Assembly (NCBI GenBank): GCA_963817515.1
Contig: CAWFPJ010000026.1
Span: forward strand, 53,845-117,844
Length of the DNA stretch: 64,000 bases
Origin: DATMNI01 sp963817515
GTDB lineage: Bacteria; Acidobacteriota; Terriglobia; Bryobacterales; Bryobacteraceae
Direction of reading: 5' to 3'
In this document: piece by piece, positions 34,645-47,732 of the stretch
Position numbering within the stretch: position 1 is the first letter of the stretch
How the letters are laid out: every line of letters starts with the position of its first letter
The notes under the pieces: model-generated
The model's database searches: none
Told to the model about the DNA's origin: nothing
What the model saw: the letters and a program-made list of their open reading frames with translations, nothing else
Program-made: the position numbers and the translations under genes

Positions 34645-36570
34645 TTGCGGGAAACCACTCCCTCAGCCACCGGTGTCGCACTCTTCGCGATCCTGATGTC
34701 CGCTGGATGCGGTACGCCGCCTCTGCCCACGCATCCGCTGGCCCCTCTCACGGCAGCCGAAATTGGCACAGCCGCGAGAATCATAAAAGCCTCCGGCCGG
34801 GTTCCCGCCGGCGCACGTTTCAGCCTGATCGCTCTCGATGAACCTCCCAAGGAATTGGTGTTGCGCAAGATCTCCGTTCCCCGCCGCGCCTTCGCCGTCA
34901 TCTACGATGGCCAGGCCAACCGAACGTGGGAAGCGCTGGCCGATTTGGCTGCCAGCCGCGTGGACCGCTGGAAAGAAATCCCCGGGGCGCAGCCGCCGGT
35001 CACTGGTGAGGATTCCAACCTGGCTGCCAGCATCGTTCAGGCCGATTCGCGTTGGCAGCGCGCCCTGCGCGCCCGCGGCATCAACCCCAACTACGTCGTC
35101 GTGGTCGCCTGGACCGCCGGCTACTTCGCCCTGCCCGGCACCGATCAGGGGCGAATCGTGCGCGCCATTCCCTATCTCAACGCAGGCCAGAATTACTATG
35201 CCCACCCCGTCGAAGGCCTGGTGGCGCACGTCAACCTGACCACCGGCAAGATCATTGACTTGCTGGATACCGATCGCGGCATCCCGGTCCCCAGGGAGTC
35301 GGGCGAGCTTTCCCTGCCCCACACGGCCCCGCTCCGCCTGGCCCCGGCACCCCTCGACATCCTGCAAACCAGCGGCCCCGGGTTTGAGCTTGCGGACGGC
35401 GAAGTGCGCTGGCAGAAGTGGAGCTTCCGTTTCGGGCTCCATCCCCGCGAAGGCCTGGTGCTGTACACCGTGGGATACGACGATGGCGGACGCGTGCGCC
35501 CCGTTCTCTACCGCGCCTCGCTCTCCGAAATGTTTGTCCCTTATGGCGACCCCGGCGGCGCCTGGTTTTTCCGCAACAGCTTCGACGCCGGTGAACTGGG
35601 CCTGGGCGTAAACGCCTCTCCGCTCAAACCGGGTGTGGACTGCCCCGCCAACTGTTCTTTGTTCGACGCCGTGTTCGCCGACGGCAGCGGCGCGCCCGTC
35701 GCCATCCCCCGCGCTGTGGCGATCTACGAGCGCGATGGCGGCATTGCGTGGAAGCACGAAGACGAAACTCGCCGCGCCCGCGAACTGGTTCTGGGTTTCG
35801 TGTCCACCGTGGGTAATTATGACTACGGCTTCGATTGGATTTTTCACCAGGATGGCACCCTCGAAATGCGTGTGGCGCTCACCGGAGTGATGACCGCCAA
35901 GGCCGTCGCCGAAGGCGCGCACGATTCCTACAGCCACATGGTGACCAGGAATCTGGCGGCCCCCCACCACCAGCACTTCTTCACCTTCCGATTGGATCTG
36001 GACGTGGACGGCGCCATGCCCAACCGCGTGGTGGAAATGAACAGCGTGGCCGTGCCATCCGGGCCCCAGAATCCTTACGGCGGGGCCTTCATGATGGAGG
36101 AAACCCCTCTGGTGAGGGAGCGCCAGGCGCAGCGCAATCTGGATCTGGGAGCCAGCCGCAAATGGATCGTGATCAACCCCAACGTCATGAACGCTCTTGG
36201 CCACCCCACCGGCTACGCGCTCTTGCCCGGAGAAAATGCGCTGCTTTTTGCCCAGCCCGATTCGTGGGTTCGCAAACGCGCCGCATTTCTGAACGCGCAT
36301 GTCTGGGTAACGCCGTATCGATCCGCCGAAATGTATGCCGGCGGCGACTACCCTAACCAGAGCCGCGGCGGCGATGGCCTGGCCAAGTGGACCGCTGCGA
36401 ATCGCCCCATCGATAATCACGACGTGGTGCTGTGGTATTCCATGGGCATAACCCACAATCCCCGCCCCGAGGACTGGCCCGTGATGCCGGTGCATGCTGC
36501 GGGTTTCAAACTGGTGCCGTGGGGTTTCTTCGCGCGCAACCCCGCGCTCGACTTGCCTCCGGGCCGGTAG
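34645..36570 (+). CDS. Copper amine oxidase, predicted lipoprotein
   Basis: Oxidises primary amines to aldehydes with release of ammonia and hydrogen peroxide. 641 aa. The cofactor tyrosine that becomes topaquinone is Tyr392 in the consensus TVGNYDYGFDW; the catalytic-base Asp314 sits in NSFDAGELG; copper ligands are H442 and H444 in HHQHFFTFRLD plus the His of MPVHAAGFKL. The N-terminus (VALFAILMSAGCGTPP) has a lipobox with Cys22, so the enzyme is probably membrane-anchored rather than soluble in the periplasm. The start is TTG at 34645 with GGAG upstream. The gene is flanked by repeats and stands alone; no aldehyde dehydrogenase is adjacent. Confidence 0.9.
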   Translation: MRETTPSATGVALFAILMSAGCGTPPLPTHPLAPLTAAEIGTAARIIKASGRVPAGARFSLIALDEPPKELVLRKISVPRRAFAVIYDGQANRTWEALADLAASRVDRWKEIPGAQPPVTGEDSNLAASIVQADSRWQRALRARGINPNYVVVVAWTAGYFALPGTDQGRIVRAIPYLNAGQNYYAHPVEGLVAHVNLTTGKIIDLLDTDRGIPVPRESGELSLPHTAPLRLAPAPLDILQTSGPGFELADGEVRWQKWSFRFGLHPREGLVLYTVGYDDGGRVRPVLYRASLSEMFVPYGDPGGAWFFRNSFDAGELGLGVNASPLKPGVDCPANCSLFDAVFADGSGAPVAIPRAVAIYERDGGIAWKHEDETRRARELVLGFVSTVGNYDYGFDWIFHQDGTLEMRVALTGVMTAKAVAEGAHDSYSHMVTRNLAAPHHQHFFTFRLDLDVDGAMPNRVVEMNSVAVPSGPQNPYGGAFMMEETPLVRERQAQRNLDLGASRKWIVINPNVMNALGHPTGYALLPGENALLFAQPDSWVRKRAAFLNAHVWVTPYRSAEMYAGGDYPNQSRGGDGLAKWTAANRPIDNHDVVLWYSMGITHNPRPEDWPVMPVHAAGFKLVPWGFFARNPALDLPPGR

Positions 36571-36578
36571 CTCTCTCC

Positions 36579-36614
36579 TTGCCAAACTAGGGGAGCACTT
36601 GGTATACTCCTAGT
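36579..36614 (+). promoter_or_regulatory. Promoter and probable PadR operator
   Basis: TTGCCA (-35, 36579-36584) and TATACT (-10, 36603-36608) are 18 bp apart. The inverted repeat ACTAGGGGAG (36586-36595) / CTCCTAGT (36607-36614) overlaps the spacer and -10, and CTAGGAGG follows as a further half-site that also serves as the ribosome binding site. This fits autorepression by PadR. Confidence 0.65.
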
Positions 36615-36636
36615 CAGGCTAGGAGGCCTTAGCATT

Positions 36637-36978
36637 GTGGGCAAATCCGCGGACCTGCTTCCGGGCACACTTGACATGTTGATTCTCAAAGCCGTGTCCT
36701 TGAAACCGCTGCACGGCTACGGTGTCTTGCTGCGCATCCGCCAAATCTCGGGCGATGCACTTGAGATTCCGCAAGGGTCTTTGTATCCGGCGCTCTACCG
36801 GTTGGAGCACCAGGATCTCATCACCGCCGAATGGGGCCAGAGCGAGAACAACCGCCGGGCGAAGTACTACACCTTAACCACCGCCGGGCGCCGCCGCCTG
36901 CGTGAAGAAACCGCCGGCTGGAACCGGCTGGCGTCCGCGATTGCCGCAGCCTTGAACACCACATCGGAAGAGGTTTGA
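36637..36978 (+). CDS. PadR-family transcriptional regulator
   Basis: 113 aa winged-helix repressor. PadR signature: LLPGTLDMLILKAVSLKPLHGYGVLLRI, then LEIPQGSLYPALYRLEHQDLITAEW and YYTLTTAGRRRL. The start is GTG at 36637, ten bases after AGGAGG. It precedes the ADOP permease by 1 bp, the usual pairing in Acidobacteriota, and presumably controls it from the palindromic promoter just upstream. The inducer is unknown; related PadR proteins respond to phenolics or drugs. Confidence 0.92.
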   Translation: MGKSADLLPGTLDMLILKAVSLKPLHGYGVLLRIRQISGDALEIPQGSLYPALYRLEHQDLITAEWGQSENNRRAKYYTLTTAGRRRLREETAGWNRLASAIAAALNTTSEEV

Positions 36979-36979
36979 C

Positions 36980-39649
36980 ATGTTTAAGCGCTTTCGTTCT
37001 CTGCTTAACGTACTCACTCGCCGGCGTGATTTCGAAGACGGTATGACCGAGGAGCTACGCTTCCATATCGAGCAATATACTGACGACCTGGTGCGCTCCG
37101 GCGTGTCACCGGAAGAAGCGGCGCGCCGCGCACGCATGGAATTCGGCAGCTTCGACAGCGTCAGGGGGGACTGCCGCGAGGCGCGTGGCTTGTACCTTTT
37201 TGACGAGATTCGCAGGGAGTTAACCTACGCCGCCCGAATGCTCCGCAAGACGCCCGGCTTCACGGCTACCGCTCTCTTGACCCTAGCCGTTTGCCTGGGT
37301 GCCAATCTGACGATTTTTTCCGTGATCGACGCGATCCTGCTCCGCCCGCTGCCGTTTCCCGAACCCGGCCGGCTGGTGACCCTGTTCAATACGTATCCCA
37401 AAGCCGGCGTCGAACGCGACGGTTCCTCGCTGACCAACTACTACGAACGCCGGGGTAATATTCCCGCCTTTGCCTCGCTCGCAATCTACCGTTATGGCAC
37501 CGCGATTATCGGTGAGACCGGCTCACCGGAACGCGAACAGATCATGCGGGTCTCTCCAGATTTTTTCTCCACGCTCGGCCTCGGCCCTGTGATTGGACGC
37601 GCCTTTACGGAAGAGGAGACCACCTACCAAACCGATGGTGTCGCAATTTTAACCGACACGTATTGGCGGCAGCGCTACCATGCCGACCCCCACGTGGTCG
37701 GAAGGCAGATTCGTGTGGACGGCCTTCCCAAAACTGTGATCGGCGTATTGCCGCCCGGCTTCCGCTTTCTCTCCTCCGAAGCCCGCCTGTACTTCCCGCT
37801 GGCATCGCGTGCCGCAGACCGCACACCCTTGCAGCGCCATTCCGGCGGGAATGTCATCCAAATGATTGCCCGGCTTAAACCCGGCGCTACATTGACGCAG
37901 GCCCAATCGCAGATCGATACCCAGAATGCCAGGTTGGAGGAAGACGATCCTCAGGCCAAAATGATGGCCGATGCGGGCTTTCGATCCCTGGTGGTGTCAC
38001 TGCATGGCGACCACGTCGCAGCCGTCCGGCCCACTCTGCTGTTACTGCAAGCCGGTGTAATCGCCCTCCTCCTGATCGGCGCAGTCAATCTTGTGAACCT
38101 GCTCCTCATCCGCGCCAGTGGCCGGGTCAAGGAACTCGCCGTCCGGCAGGCATTGGGCGCGAGCCGGCGCCACGTCGTGAGCGAAGTTGTTGTCGAGACC
38201 AGCCTGCTCACGCTGGTCGGAGGTCTTCTCGGCCTCGCCGTGGGAGCTTGCGGCATTCGTCTGTTAAGCGTGCTGGGTGCGGATCGCCTGCCGTTGGGAA
38301 GCCGCATGGCCTTCGACGCGCGATTGGCATTGGTCGCCCTCTCCGCCTCCATCGCCTTGGGCGTCGTTCTTGCGGCGCCCATCGCCTGGCTCAACCTCCG
38401 ACGCCCTTTGGGCAGTGCGCTTCAGTCCGAGAGTCGAGGTGGAACCACCGGCCGCGCCGCTCAACTCCTGCGCCACAGCTTCATCGTTTCCCAGATTGCC
38501 TTGGCTTTCGTACTGCTGGCCGGGGCCGGCATGCTCGGCCTCAGCCTCCAACGTGCAATGGCCGTTTCTCCCGGCTTCCGGCCCGACCACTTACTCACCG
38601 GGCAAGTCTCGCTTCCGGGGAAAAACTATCGGGACGGAGCGGCCCGCCTGGCATTTGTTGAAAAAGTAACCGACAACATCCGCAGCCTGCCGGGAGTGTT
38701 GTCCGCCGGCGTCGTCAGCAATGTGCCCCTCAGCGGCAACAGCGGTAAAAGCGCGGCCACGGTTAAAGGCCGCATGCCCCGGCCCGGCGAATCACCGCGC
38801 GGACACTACTCTTACTGGGTGGGCGGCGAATACTTCCAGGCCCTGAGCTTCTCCCTGCGAACGGGACGCTTCCTCACGGCCGCCGATTCACGGCGAGCGA
38901 CGCGTGTCTGTGTGGTGGATGAGGACTTTGCGCGGTACTACTGGCCCGGCGCCAGTGCTCTCGGCCAACGTCTGTTCGAAGGGTCCGAAGAGAGAGGGGA
39001 TGCCGAGGCATTCACCATTGTCGGCGTCGTCGGCAGCGTGAAACAAGCCGGACTCACTGACGACACAGCCCAAGGCGCGGTTTATTACCCGTACGTCTTC
39101 CGCACCGACAACAATATCTTCATCGTCGCCCGCACCGTCCTTCCACCGGAATCTCTCGGCTTGACGCTGCAGCGCGTGGTTCGGCAAATCGACCCCGACC
39201 TGCCGGTCAACGATCTCCGGTCGATGGAGAATCGCATTGCCGATAGCCTCGTCGTTCGCCGCTCACCGGCCCTGCTGGCAGGATTTTTCTCCGGGATAGC
39301 CCTGCTGCTCACCGCCGTCGGCAGCTATGGAGTGTTAAGTTACGCCGTGGCTCAGCGCCGCCGCGAGATCGGTGTGCGCATGGCATTGGGGGCGCGGCCG
39401 GACCAGATCGGCAGGCAGTTTGTCGCGCTCGCCTTACGGCTGCTGGCTTGCGGCACGATCCTTGGCGTGATCGGAACATGGCTCGCCGGCCGTGCCATGG
39501 AGACAGTGCTCTTCCACGTGCCGGCTCTGAATTTGGCCATCGTCGCCGGTACTGCGGGCGTGATGGCGACGGTGTCTCTGGTTGCCTGCCTGCTGCCATC
39601 GCGCCGCGCGGCGCGAATATCTCCGATGGAGGCTCTAACCGGAGAGTAG
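36980..39649 (+). CDS. ADOP-type ABC transporter permease (MacB/FtsX fold, long form)
   Basis: 889 aa inner-membrane protein. Residues 1-85 form the ADOP prefix domain (FKRFRSLLNVLTRRRDFEDGMTEELRFHIEQYTDDLVRSG...). Two MacB_PCD/FtsX modules then repeat the order membrane helix, periplasmic domain, three helices: MLRKTPGFTATALLTLAVCLGANLTIFSVIDAILLRPLPF, and later REIGVRMALGARPDQIGRQF. No ATPase gene is adjacent, typical of this family. MacB-type permeases act as mechanotransmission devices in export of peptides, lipids or antibiotics. It is coupled to the upstream PadR gene. Substrate unknown. Confidence 0.9.
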   Translation: MFKRFRSLLNVLTRRRDFEDGMTEELRFHIEQYTDDLVRSGVSPEEAARRARMEFGSFDSVRGDCREARGLYLFDEIRRELTYAARMLRKTPGFTATALLTLAVCLGANLTIFSVIDAILLRPLPFPEPGRLVTLFNTYPKAGVERDGSSLTNYYERRGNIPAFASLAIYRYGTAIIGETGSPEREQIMRVSPDFFSTLGLGPVIGRAFTEEETTYQTDGVAILTDTYWRQRYHADPHVVGRQIRVDGLPKTVIGVLPPGFRFLSSEARLYFPLASRAADRTPLQRHSGGNVIQMIARLKPGATLTQAQSQIDTQNARLEEDDPQAKMMADAGFRSLVVSLHGDHVAAVRPTLLLLQAGVIALLLIGAVNLVNLLLIRASGRVKELAVRQALGASRRHVVSEVVVETSLLTLVGGLLGLAVGACGIRLLSVLGADRLPLGSRMAFDARLALVALSASIALGVVLAAPIAWLNLRRPLGSALQSESRGGTTGRAAQLLRHSFIVSQIALAFVLLAGAGMLGLSLQRAMAVSPGFRPDHLLTGQVSLPGKNYRDGAARLAFVEKVTDNIRSLPGVLSAGVVSNVPLSGNSGKSAATVKGRMPRPGESPRGHYSYWVGGEYFQALSFSLRTGRFLTAADSRRATRVCVVDEDFARYYWPGASALGQRLFEGSEERGDAEAFTIVGVVGSVKQAGLTDDTAQGAVYYPYVFRTDNNIFIVARTVLPPESLGLTLQRVVRQIDPDLPVNDLRSMENRIADSLVVRRSPALLAGFFSGIALLLTAVGSYGVLSYAVAQRRREIGVRMALGARPDQIGRQFVALALRLLACGTILGVIGTWLAGRAMETVLFHVPALNLAIVAGTAGVMATVSLVACLLPSRRAARISPMEALTGE

Positions 39650-39695
39650 CCCACCGAAGACACACACAACCAGGTTCCGACGTACTAGTTCCGAC

Positions 39696-41069
39696 TTACT
39701 TCAAACTTACTGCCGGAAAGTAAGTGCCGCGCGCTTCCCTGCGCCACCACGCACGTTCGCCTGAGTGACTGAAGTTATACAAATATACTTCCGCTCGTAT
39801 GTACTTAGGCGGCGCCGCTGGAAACGGATTATATTGCAAGAGTCCTGTTACGCTCCGTTCCCCTTGTAACAGCCGGAGCATGAAGTTCACGAACCAGCGG
39901 TTCTCCTGATAATTACCCAAGGCCGCAAACCACATCTGCCAGTCCAGGCGCGGCTGGTGAGGCGCCACCACCGGCGGCGCGCGCATCACGTTCCCGGCCT
40001 TGTACCGGAATTCGTATGCCGCCCAGGTGACACCGTCGTTCGACCCCTCCACGATAATCTCCGGCCGGGTGGTGGTCATCACCGCGAATAGTCCATAAGA
40101 ATTCACAATCCGCAGCGGAGCCACCAGACGCAGCACCTCACTTCCCCCCGGCAGCGAAATCGAAAATAATCCGAGAAAGAGCAGGCCGCTGACCACCCCG
40201 ACAAATCCCGCGAGGCCGATGCTGACCGCCCTGTGTGGGGTAGATTCCCGATCGTCATGCGGCTCGATAAACAGGAACATGGCCAATGCAATTGTCAGGA
40301 AATTGAAGAACGTGTAGTTCCCGGTGAGCAGAATCATCACCTGCAGCCCGATCGTGATCCAGCCTCCTACGCGCCGCCAGCGCCTGGGCGCAAAGAACAG
40401 AAACGGCGCCGCGATCTCCGCGAAAAATACGACCAGGGTGGAAGCCTTCTGAAATCCCATAGGCAACTGGTGCATGTACCACGCCAGCGGTGTCGGCAGC
40501 GGCTGGGTCTCATAGTGAAACCGAAGCGCCGTCAAATTGCGCCATGCCGGGTCGCCGCTGAGCAGTTTCACGGCTCCGCTGAAGAACATCAGCCGGAAAA
40601 GCAGCCACCGGAACAACCAGACGCGGATCGGCGAATCGTCGGCAAAGACGGCCAGGAAGCCAGCCTCCAGCAACAGCACATCCCACTGAAATGACAGAAA
40701 ATCCTGCCCCACGGCACAGATGGAAAGCCACAGCACCAGGCATCCGGCCAGCGCCGTCCGTTGGCGCCACCCGGCCACCGCCGCCAAAGCACACAGCGTC
40801 CCTAGAATCCAGGCCGCATGAATCGCCGTGTCGCTGGCGTTCAGCCACAGCAGCGACGGAACCTCCCAGTACGCGGCTGCCCCGGCGCCTTCGCGGACGG
40901 TGCGTAAATACTCCACCGCCGGCAGTATCCCGCGCGACCCGATCAACCCCATGGCCTGCACGCCAAACGACACAAAGGCGACGCCGTAAATGCAACCCAG
41001 CACTCGCAGGAAGTTCCTGATCGTAACCGGCTTCGGCAGGCGTTCCATGGTTAGCACGCGTTCGCTCAA
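39696..41069 (-). CDS. Lipase maturation factor (LMF1) family membrane protein
   Basis: 457 aa polytopic membrane protein with about eight to ten helices. It matches the LMF family by GLIGSRGILPAVEYL, QWDVLLLEAGFLAVF, RLMFFSGAVKLLSGDPAWRNLTALRFHYETQPLPTPLAW, FAEIAAPFLFF and the C-terminal RIVNSYGLFAVMTTTRPEIIVEGSNDGVTW, which folds as a beta domain. In vertebrates the family helps lipases fold in the ER; the bacterial function is not established. Transcribed alone, convergent with the ADOP gene. Confidence 0.85.
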   Translation of the reverse strand: MSERVLTMERLPKPVTIRNFLRVLGCIYGVAFVSFGVQAMGLIGSRGILPAVEYLRTVREGAGAAAYWEVPSLLWLNASDTAIHAAWILGTLCALAAVAGWRQRTALAGCLVLWLSICAVGQDFLSFQWDVLLLEAGFLAVFADDSPIRVWLFRWLLFRLMFFSGAVKLLSGDPAWRNLTALRFHYETQPLPTPLAWYMHQLPMGFQKASTLVVFFAEIAAPFLFFAPRRWRRVGGWITIGLQVMILLTGNYTFFNFLTIALAMFLFIEPHDDRESTPHRAVSIGLAGFVGVVSGLLFLGLFSISLPGGSEVLRLVAPLRIVNSYGLFAVMTTTRPEIIVEGSNDGVTWAAYEFRYKAGNVMRAPPVVAPHQPRLDWQMWFAALGNYQENRWFVNFMLRLLQGERSVTGLLQYNPFPAAPPKYIRAEVYLYNFSHSGERAWWRREARGTYFPAVSLK

Positions 41070-41214
41070 ATCCCTTATTATCTTAGCGCTTCGCTCTTTT
41101 GGCCCCTCCGTCTAGTCCAGTACACATCCACTCACACCCCTAATTCCCCCATTCCACTTGGAAATGCGCCATTTAATGGATAGCTGTTTTCTTTCAATCG
41201 CTTAAAGGGGCAAG

Positions 41215-43051
41215 ATGGCTTCAAACTGGGAAGGATGCATCTTAATGAGCACACAGCCGTTTGAACCCAAAGCTACGCCCCCCGCCGACCTTGTCCAGAT
41301 CGGCGTTTCGATTGAAGACACGATCCAAAAGCGCCTCGCCGAAGAGCGCGCCCGCCTGGAGAGCGAAGCAGGTCTCGTCAAGCGTGAAGCCCATCACTTC
41401 AAGAAGCCGGTGGAGAAGCCGTTTACCGCAGACCAGCGCCCCAACACCACGCTGCTTTTCGGCGGCCTCACCTGGAAACACGAGAAACTGGTGCATGGCG
41501 CATTGGAAGGGCTCGGCTACCGCGCTGAGGCTGTCCCCACCCCCAATGTGAAGGCCTTCCAGGCCGGCAAAGAGTACGGCAACAACGGGCAGTGCAATCC
41601 CACGTACTTCACCGTCGGCAACCTGGTGCAGTATCTCCAGAGCCTTGAGGAGCAGGGCGTTCCCAAGCAGGAAATTATTGACCGGTACGTATTTTTCACG
41701 GCCGGCGCCTGCGGGCCCTGCCGCTTCGGAATGTACGAAGCCGAGTACCGCCTGGCGTTGCGCAATGCCGGGTTCGATGGCTTCCGCGTGCTCCTGTTCC
41801 AGCAGTCCGGCGGCCTGAGCCAGTCCGACGCTGAGGCTGGCCTCGAAATGAACATCGACTTCTTTCTGGGCATCCTGAACGCGCTCAATTGCGGCGACGT
41901 AATGAACGAAGTGGCCTACGCCCTGCGTCCCTACGAAGTCAACGCCGGCGACACCGACCGCGTCCTCGATGAAGCCATGGATTACCTGCATGAGGTTTTC
42001 CGCAAGAAGCGCCCGTGGAAACTGGACGAGGGCATGTCGAAATATCTGGGCGGCTTCTCCGATACCGCCGAATACGTCGGCAAATTCGTGAAGCAGCTCA
42101 AGGGCGACGAATATGTTCCCGCGCTCGAGCGCTGCCGCGATCAGTTCAACAGCATCGATATCGACCGCCTCCGCGTCAAGCCCATCGTCAAAATCACCGG
42201 CGAATTCTGGGCCCAGACCACCGAAGGCGATGGCAACTTCAACATGTTCAACTTCCTGCAGCGTGAAGGCGCGCAGGTGCTGGTGGAGCCCATCGGCACC
42301 TGGATCATGTACATGATCCACCAGGTGATCCAGAAGTACAAGGATTTCAAGGGCCTCGAAGAAGGCGCCGTGCTGCCCTCGCTGTGGAAATTGGGAACGC
42401 GCGCCAAGATCGAATTCGGTTACCGCCAGAAGGTCGCCAAACTGAAACTTGCCGAAGCCATCTTCAAGGGCGAGTACCACAAGATTGTCGACGCCCTGGG
42501 CGGCATCGCGCATCACCTCACGGACCAGTACGAACTGCAGCGCCTGGGCCATCCCTTCTACAATTCGCGCGCCGGCGGCGGCGAAGGCCACCTGGAAGTC
42601 GCGAAGAACATTTACTACTCGAACAAAGACCTGGCCCACATGGTGCTGTCGCTCAAACCGTTCGGCTGCATGCCTTCCACGCAGTCCGACGGCGCGCAAT
42701 CGGCCGTGGTTTCGAACTACAAGGATATGATCTACCTGCCGGTGGAAACTTCCGGCGAAGGCGAAATCAACGCTCACAGCCGCGTGCAGATGGCGCTCGG
42801 CGAAGCCAAGAACAAGGCCAAGAAGGAATTCGCGGCTGCGCTGGAACAAGCGGGCCTCACTCTGGACCAGTGCCGCGACCTGGGTAGAAGCGCATCCCGA
42901 AAGCAAGCGTCCGCTGTATCAGGTTCCGCACAGCAAGGGCTACGTCAGCCAGGCCGCCAATTTCGTGCTGCACATCGCGGACCGCATCAAGACCGAAGGC
43001 TGGGTTGCCCCAGCAACTGCTCAGGCCCAGCCGGAACTGGTATCCCGATAG
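41215..43051 (+). CDS. 2-hydroxyacyl-CoA dehydratase-like Fe-S protein (partner of the double activase; frameshifted)
   Basis: About 611 aa. I recognise it as the companion protein (DUF2229/COG3581-like group) found beside fused BadF/HgdC-type activases. Cysteines in conserved-looking settings are NNGQCNPTYFTVGNLVQYL, TAGACGPCRFGMYEAEYR, LNCGDVM and PFGCMPSTQSDGAQS, candidates for binding a [4Fe-4S] or double-cubane cluster. One surplus C at 42879-42880 shifts the frame after LDQCRD; the repaired tail reads WVEAHPESKRPLYQV... and ends at 43051. The start at 41215 has AAGGGG upstream; an ATG at 41245 is possible. Substrate and reaction are unknown. Confidence 0.8.
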
Positions 43052-43053
43052 CC

Positions 43054-43076
43054 GAGCCGCGACCGTAAGGGAGCGG
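43054..43076 (+). repeat. Dispersed repeat (family B, copy 2)
   Basis: GCCGCGACCGTAAGGGAGC and flanks match the 23-bp element at 17050-17072 with a single difference. It fills most of the 50-bp gap between the two Fe-S system genes. Confidence 0.6.
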
Positions 43077-43101
43077 ACTGGATTTTACGAGATCACTAAT
43101 C

Positions 43102-46680
<3,579 letters not shown>

Positions 46681-46699
46681 AGCCACGTGTGCGGGGCAG

Positions 46700-46768
46700 G
46701 TGTGGGGCAGGTTGTAAACCTGCGGCGGGTTGTCAACCCGCCCGTTCCAATGCCGCCCTGCCCCACAC
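46700..46768. repeat. Cloverleaf-like palindromic element
   Basis: An outer 12-bp stem GTGTGGGGCAGG (46700-46711) / CCTGCCCCACAC (46757-46768) overlaps or encloses two perfect hairpins, GCAGGTTGTAAACCTGC (46707-46723) and GCGGGTTGTCAACCCGC (46725-46741). TTTT follows at 46771. It may terminate the activase transcript or be a REP/MITE-like repeat. Confidence 0.65.
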
Positions 46769-46804
46769 CGTTTTCATCTATCTTCTTCAGCTATCATCAG
46801 TCTC

Positions 46805-47689
46805 ATGCGCCGTTCCGCCTTCCTGCTGGCCATCCTAGCCGTTACCGCCCCCGCGCAGCCCCTGCAAGATGCGCTCCACGCCCGCATCGGCACTTTCCAG
46901 GGCACCGTCTCGCTCTACGCCAGGAACCTGGACACTGGCGCTGTCATCGGCATTCGCGAGACTGAACCCGTCCGCACCGCCAGCACCATCAAGCTCGCCA
47001 TCATGGCTGCAGTCTTCGACACCGTCGCCCGCGGCCAGGCCAAGTGGACCGAGCCCCTTACCGTAACCTCCGCTGAAAAGGCTTCCGGCTCCGGCGTCAT
47101 CGCCAGCGAAATCTCCGATGGTGTTCAACTCCCCCTGCGCGATGTGGTCCACCTCATGATCGTCCTGAGCGACAACACCGCCACCAACATGCTGCTGGAG
47201 CGCATCACCGCCGACGCCGTCAACCAATACCTGGACCGCATCGGCATCCATACCACGCGCTCGCTGCGCAAGATCCTGGGCAACGGTTCGCAGCTCAAGG
47301 CCGCGGGCGCTTCCGCCGCCGGCAAGCTTCCTGAAAACCAGAAATACGGCCTCGGCGTTTCCACCCCGCGCGACATGGTCGCCATTCTGGAGAAACTGGA
47401 GCGCGGCGAACTGGTCAGTCCAGAAGCCTCCCGCGAAATGATCGCCATCCTCAAACGCTGCCAGGATAATACCGGCATCCGCCGGCGGCTGGGCGATCTA
47501 CCCATCGCCAACAAAACCGGCACGCTCGACGCTCTCCGCGCCGATCTGGGCATCGTCTACTCGAAGAACGGCCGCATTGCCATGGCCATCACCGTCGACG
47601 GTATGCCGAAGGTCGATTACTCCGTCGAAAACGTGGGCTCGCTGCTGATATCCGACCTCGCAAAAACCCTGGTCGACGGCCTCCGGTAA
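46805..47689 (+). CDS. Class A beta-lactamase-fold serine hydrolase
   Basis: Exported penicillin-binding-like hydrolase, 294 aa from the ATG at 46805, with a signal peptide (RRSAFLLAILAVTAPAQ). All three class A motifs are present: Ser60-x-x-Lys63 in ASTIKLAIM, SDN at 122-124 (VLSDNTATNML) and KTG at 237-239 (ANKTGTLDA). The omega-loop glutamate (Glu166 of TEM) is not obvious in the expected position, so beta-lactamase activity is uncertain. No AmpR-type regulator is adjacent. An upstream in-frame extension to 46730 is part of the repeat. Confidence 0.85.
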   Translation: MRRSAFLLAILAVTAPAQPLQDALHARIGTFQGTVSLYARNLDTGAVIGIRETEPVRTASTIKLAIMAAVFDTVARGQAKWTEPLTVTSAEKASGSGVIASEISDGVQLPLRDVVHLMIVLSDNTATNMLLERITADAVNQYLDRIGIHTTRSLRKILGNGSQLKAAGASAAGKLPENQKYGLGVSTPRDMVAILEKLERGELVSPEASREMIAILKRCQDNTGIRRRLGDLPIANKTGTLDALRADLGIVYSKNGRIAMAITVDGMPKVDYSVENVGSLLISDLAKTLVDGLR

Positions 47690-47714
47690 CGCCGGCGGTC
47701 CATGCCGCCGGTGC
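47686..47714. repeat. Palindromic repeat (family A, copy 3)
   Basis: GCCGGCGGTCCATGCCGCCGG begins at the stop codon of the beta-lactamase-like gene. It shares the GTARCGCCGGCGRTC / CGCCGGT arms with the repeat at 3331. A second partial unit (GCCGCCGGTGC) follows directly, so the element may be tandem. Confidence 0.5.
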
Positions 47715-47732
47715 TCACTTGCCGCCGGTGCT

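Noticed and set aside
34663..36585. 640-residue open frame antisense to the copper amine oxidase
   Set aside because: Shadow frame rich in Gly, His, Val and Ala with no domain; the sense strand has full catalytic motifs.
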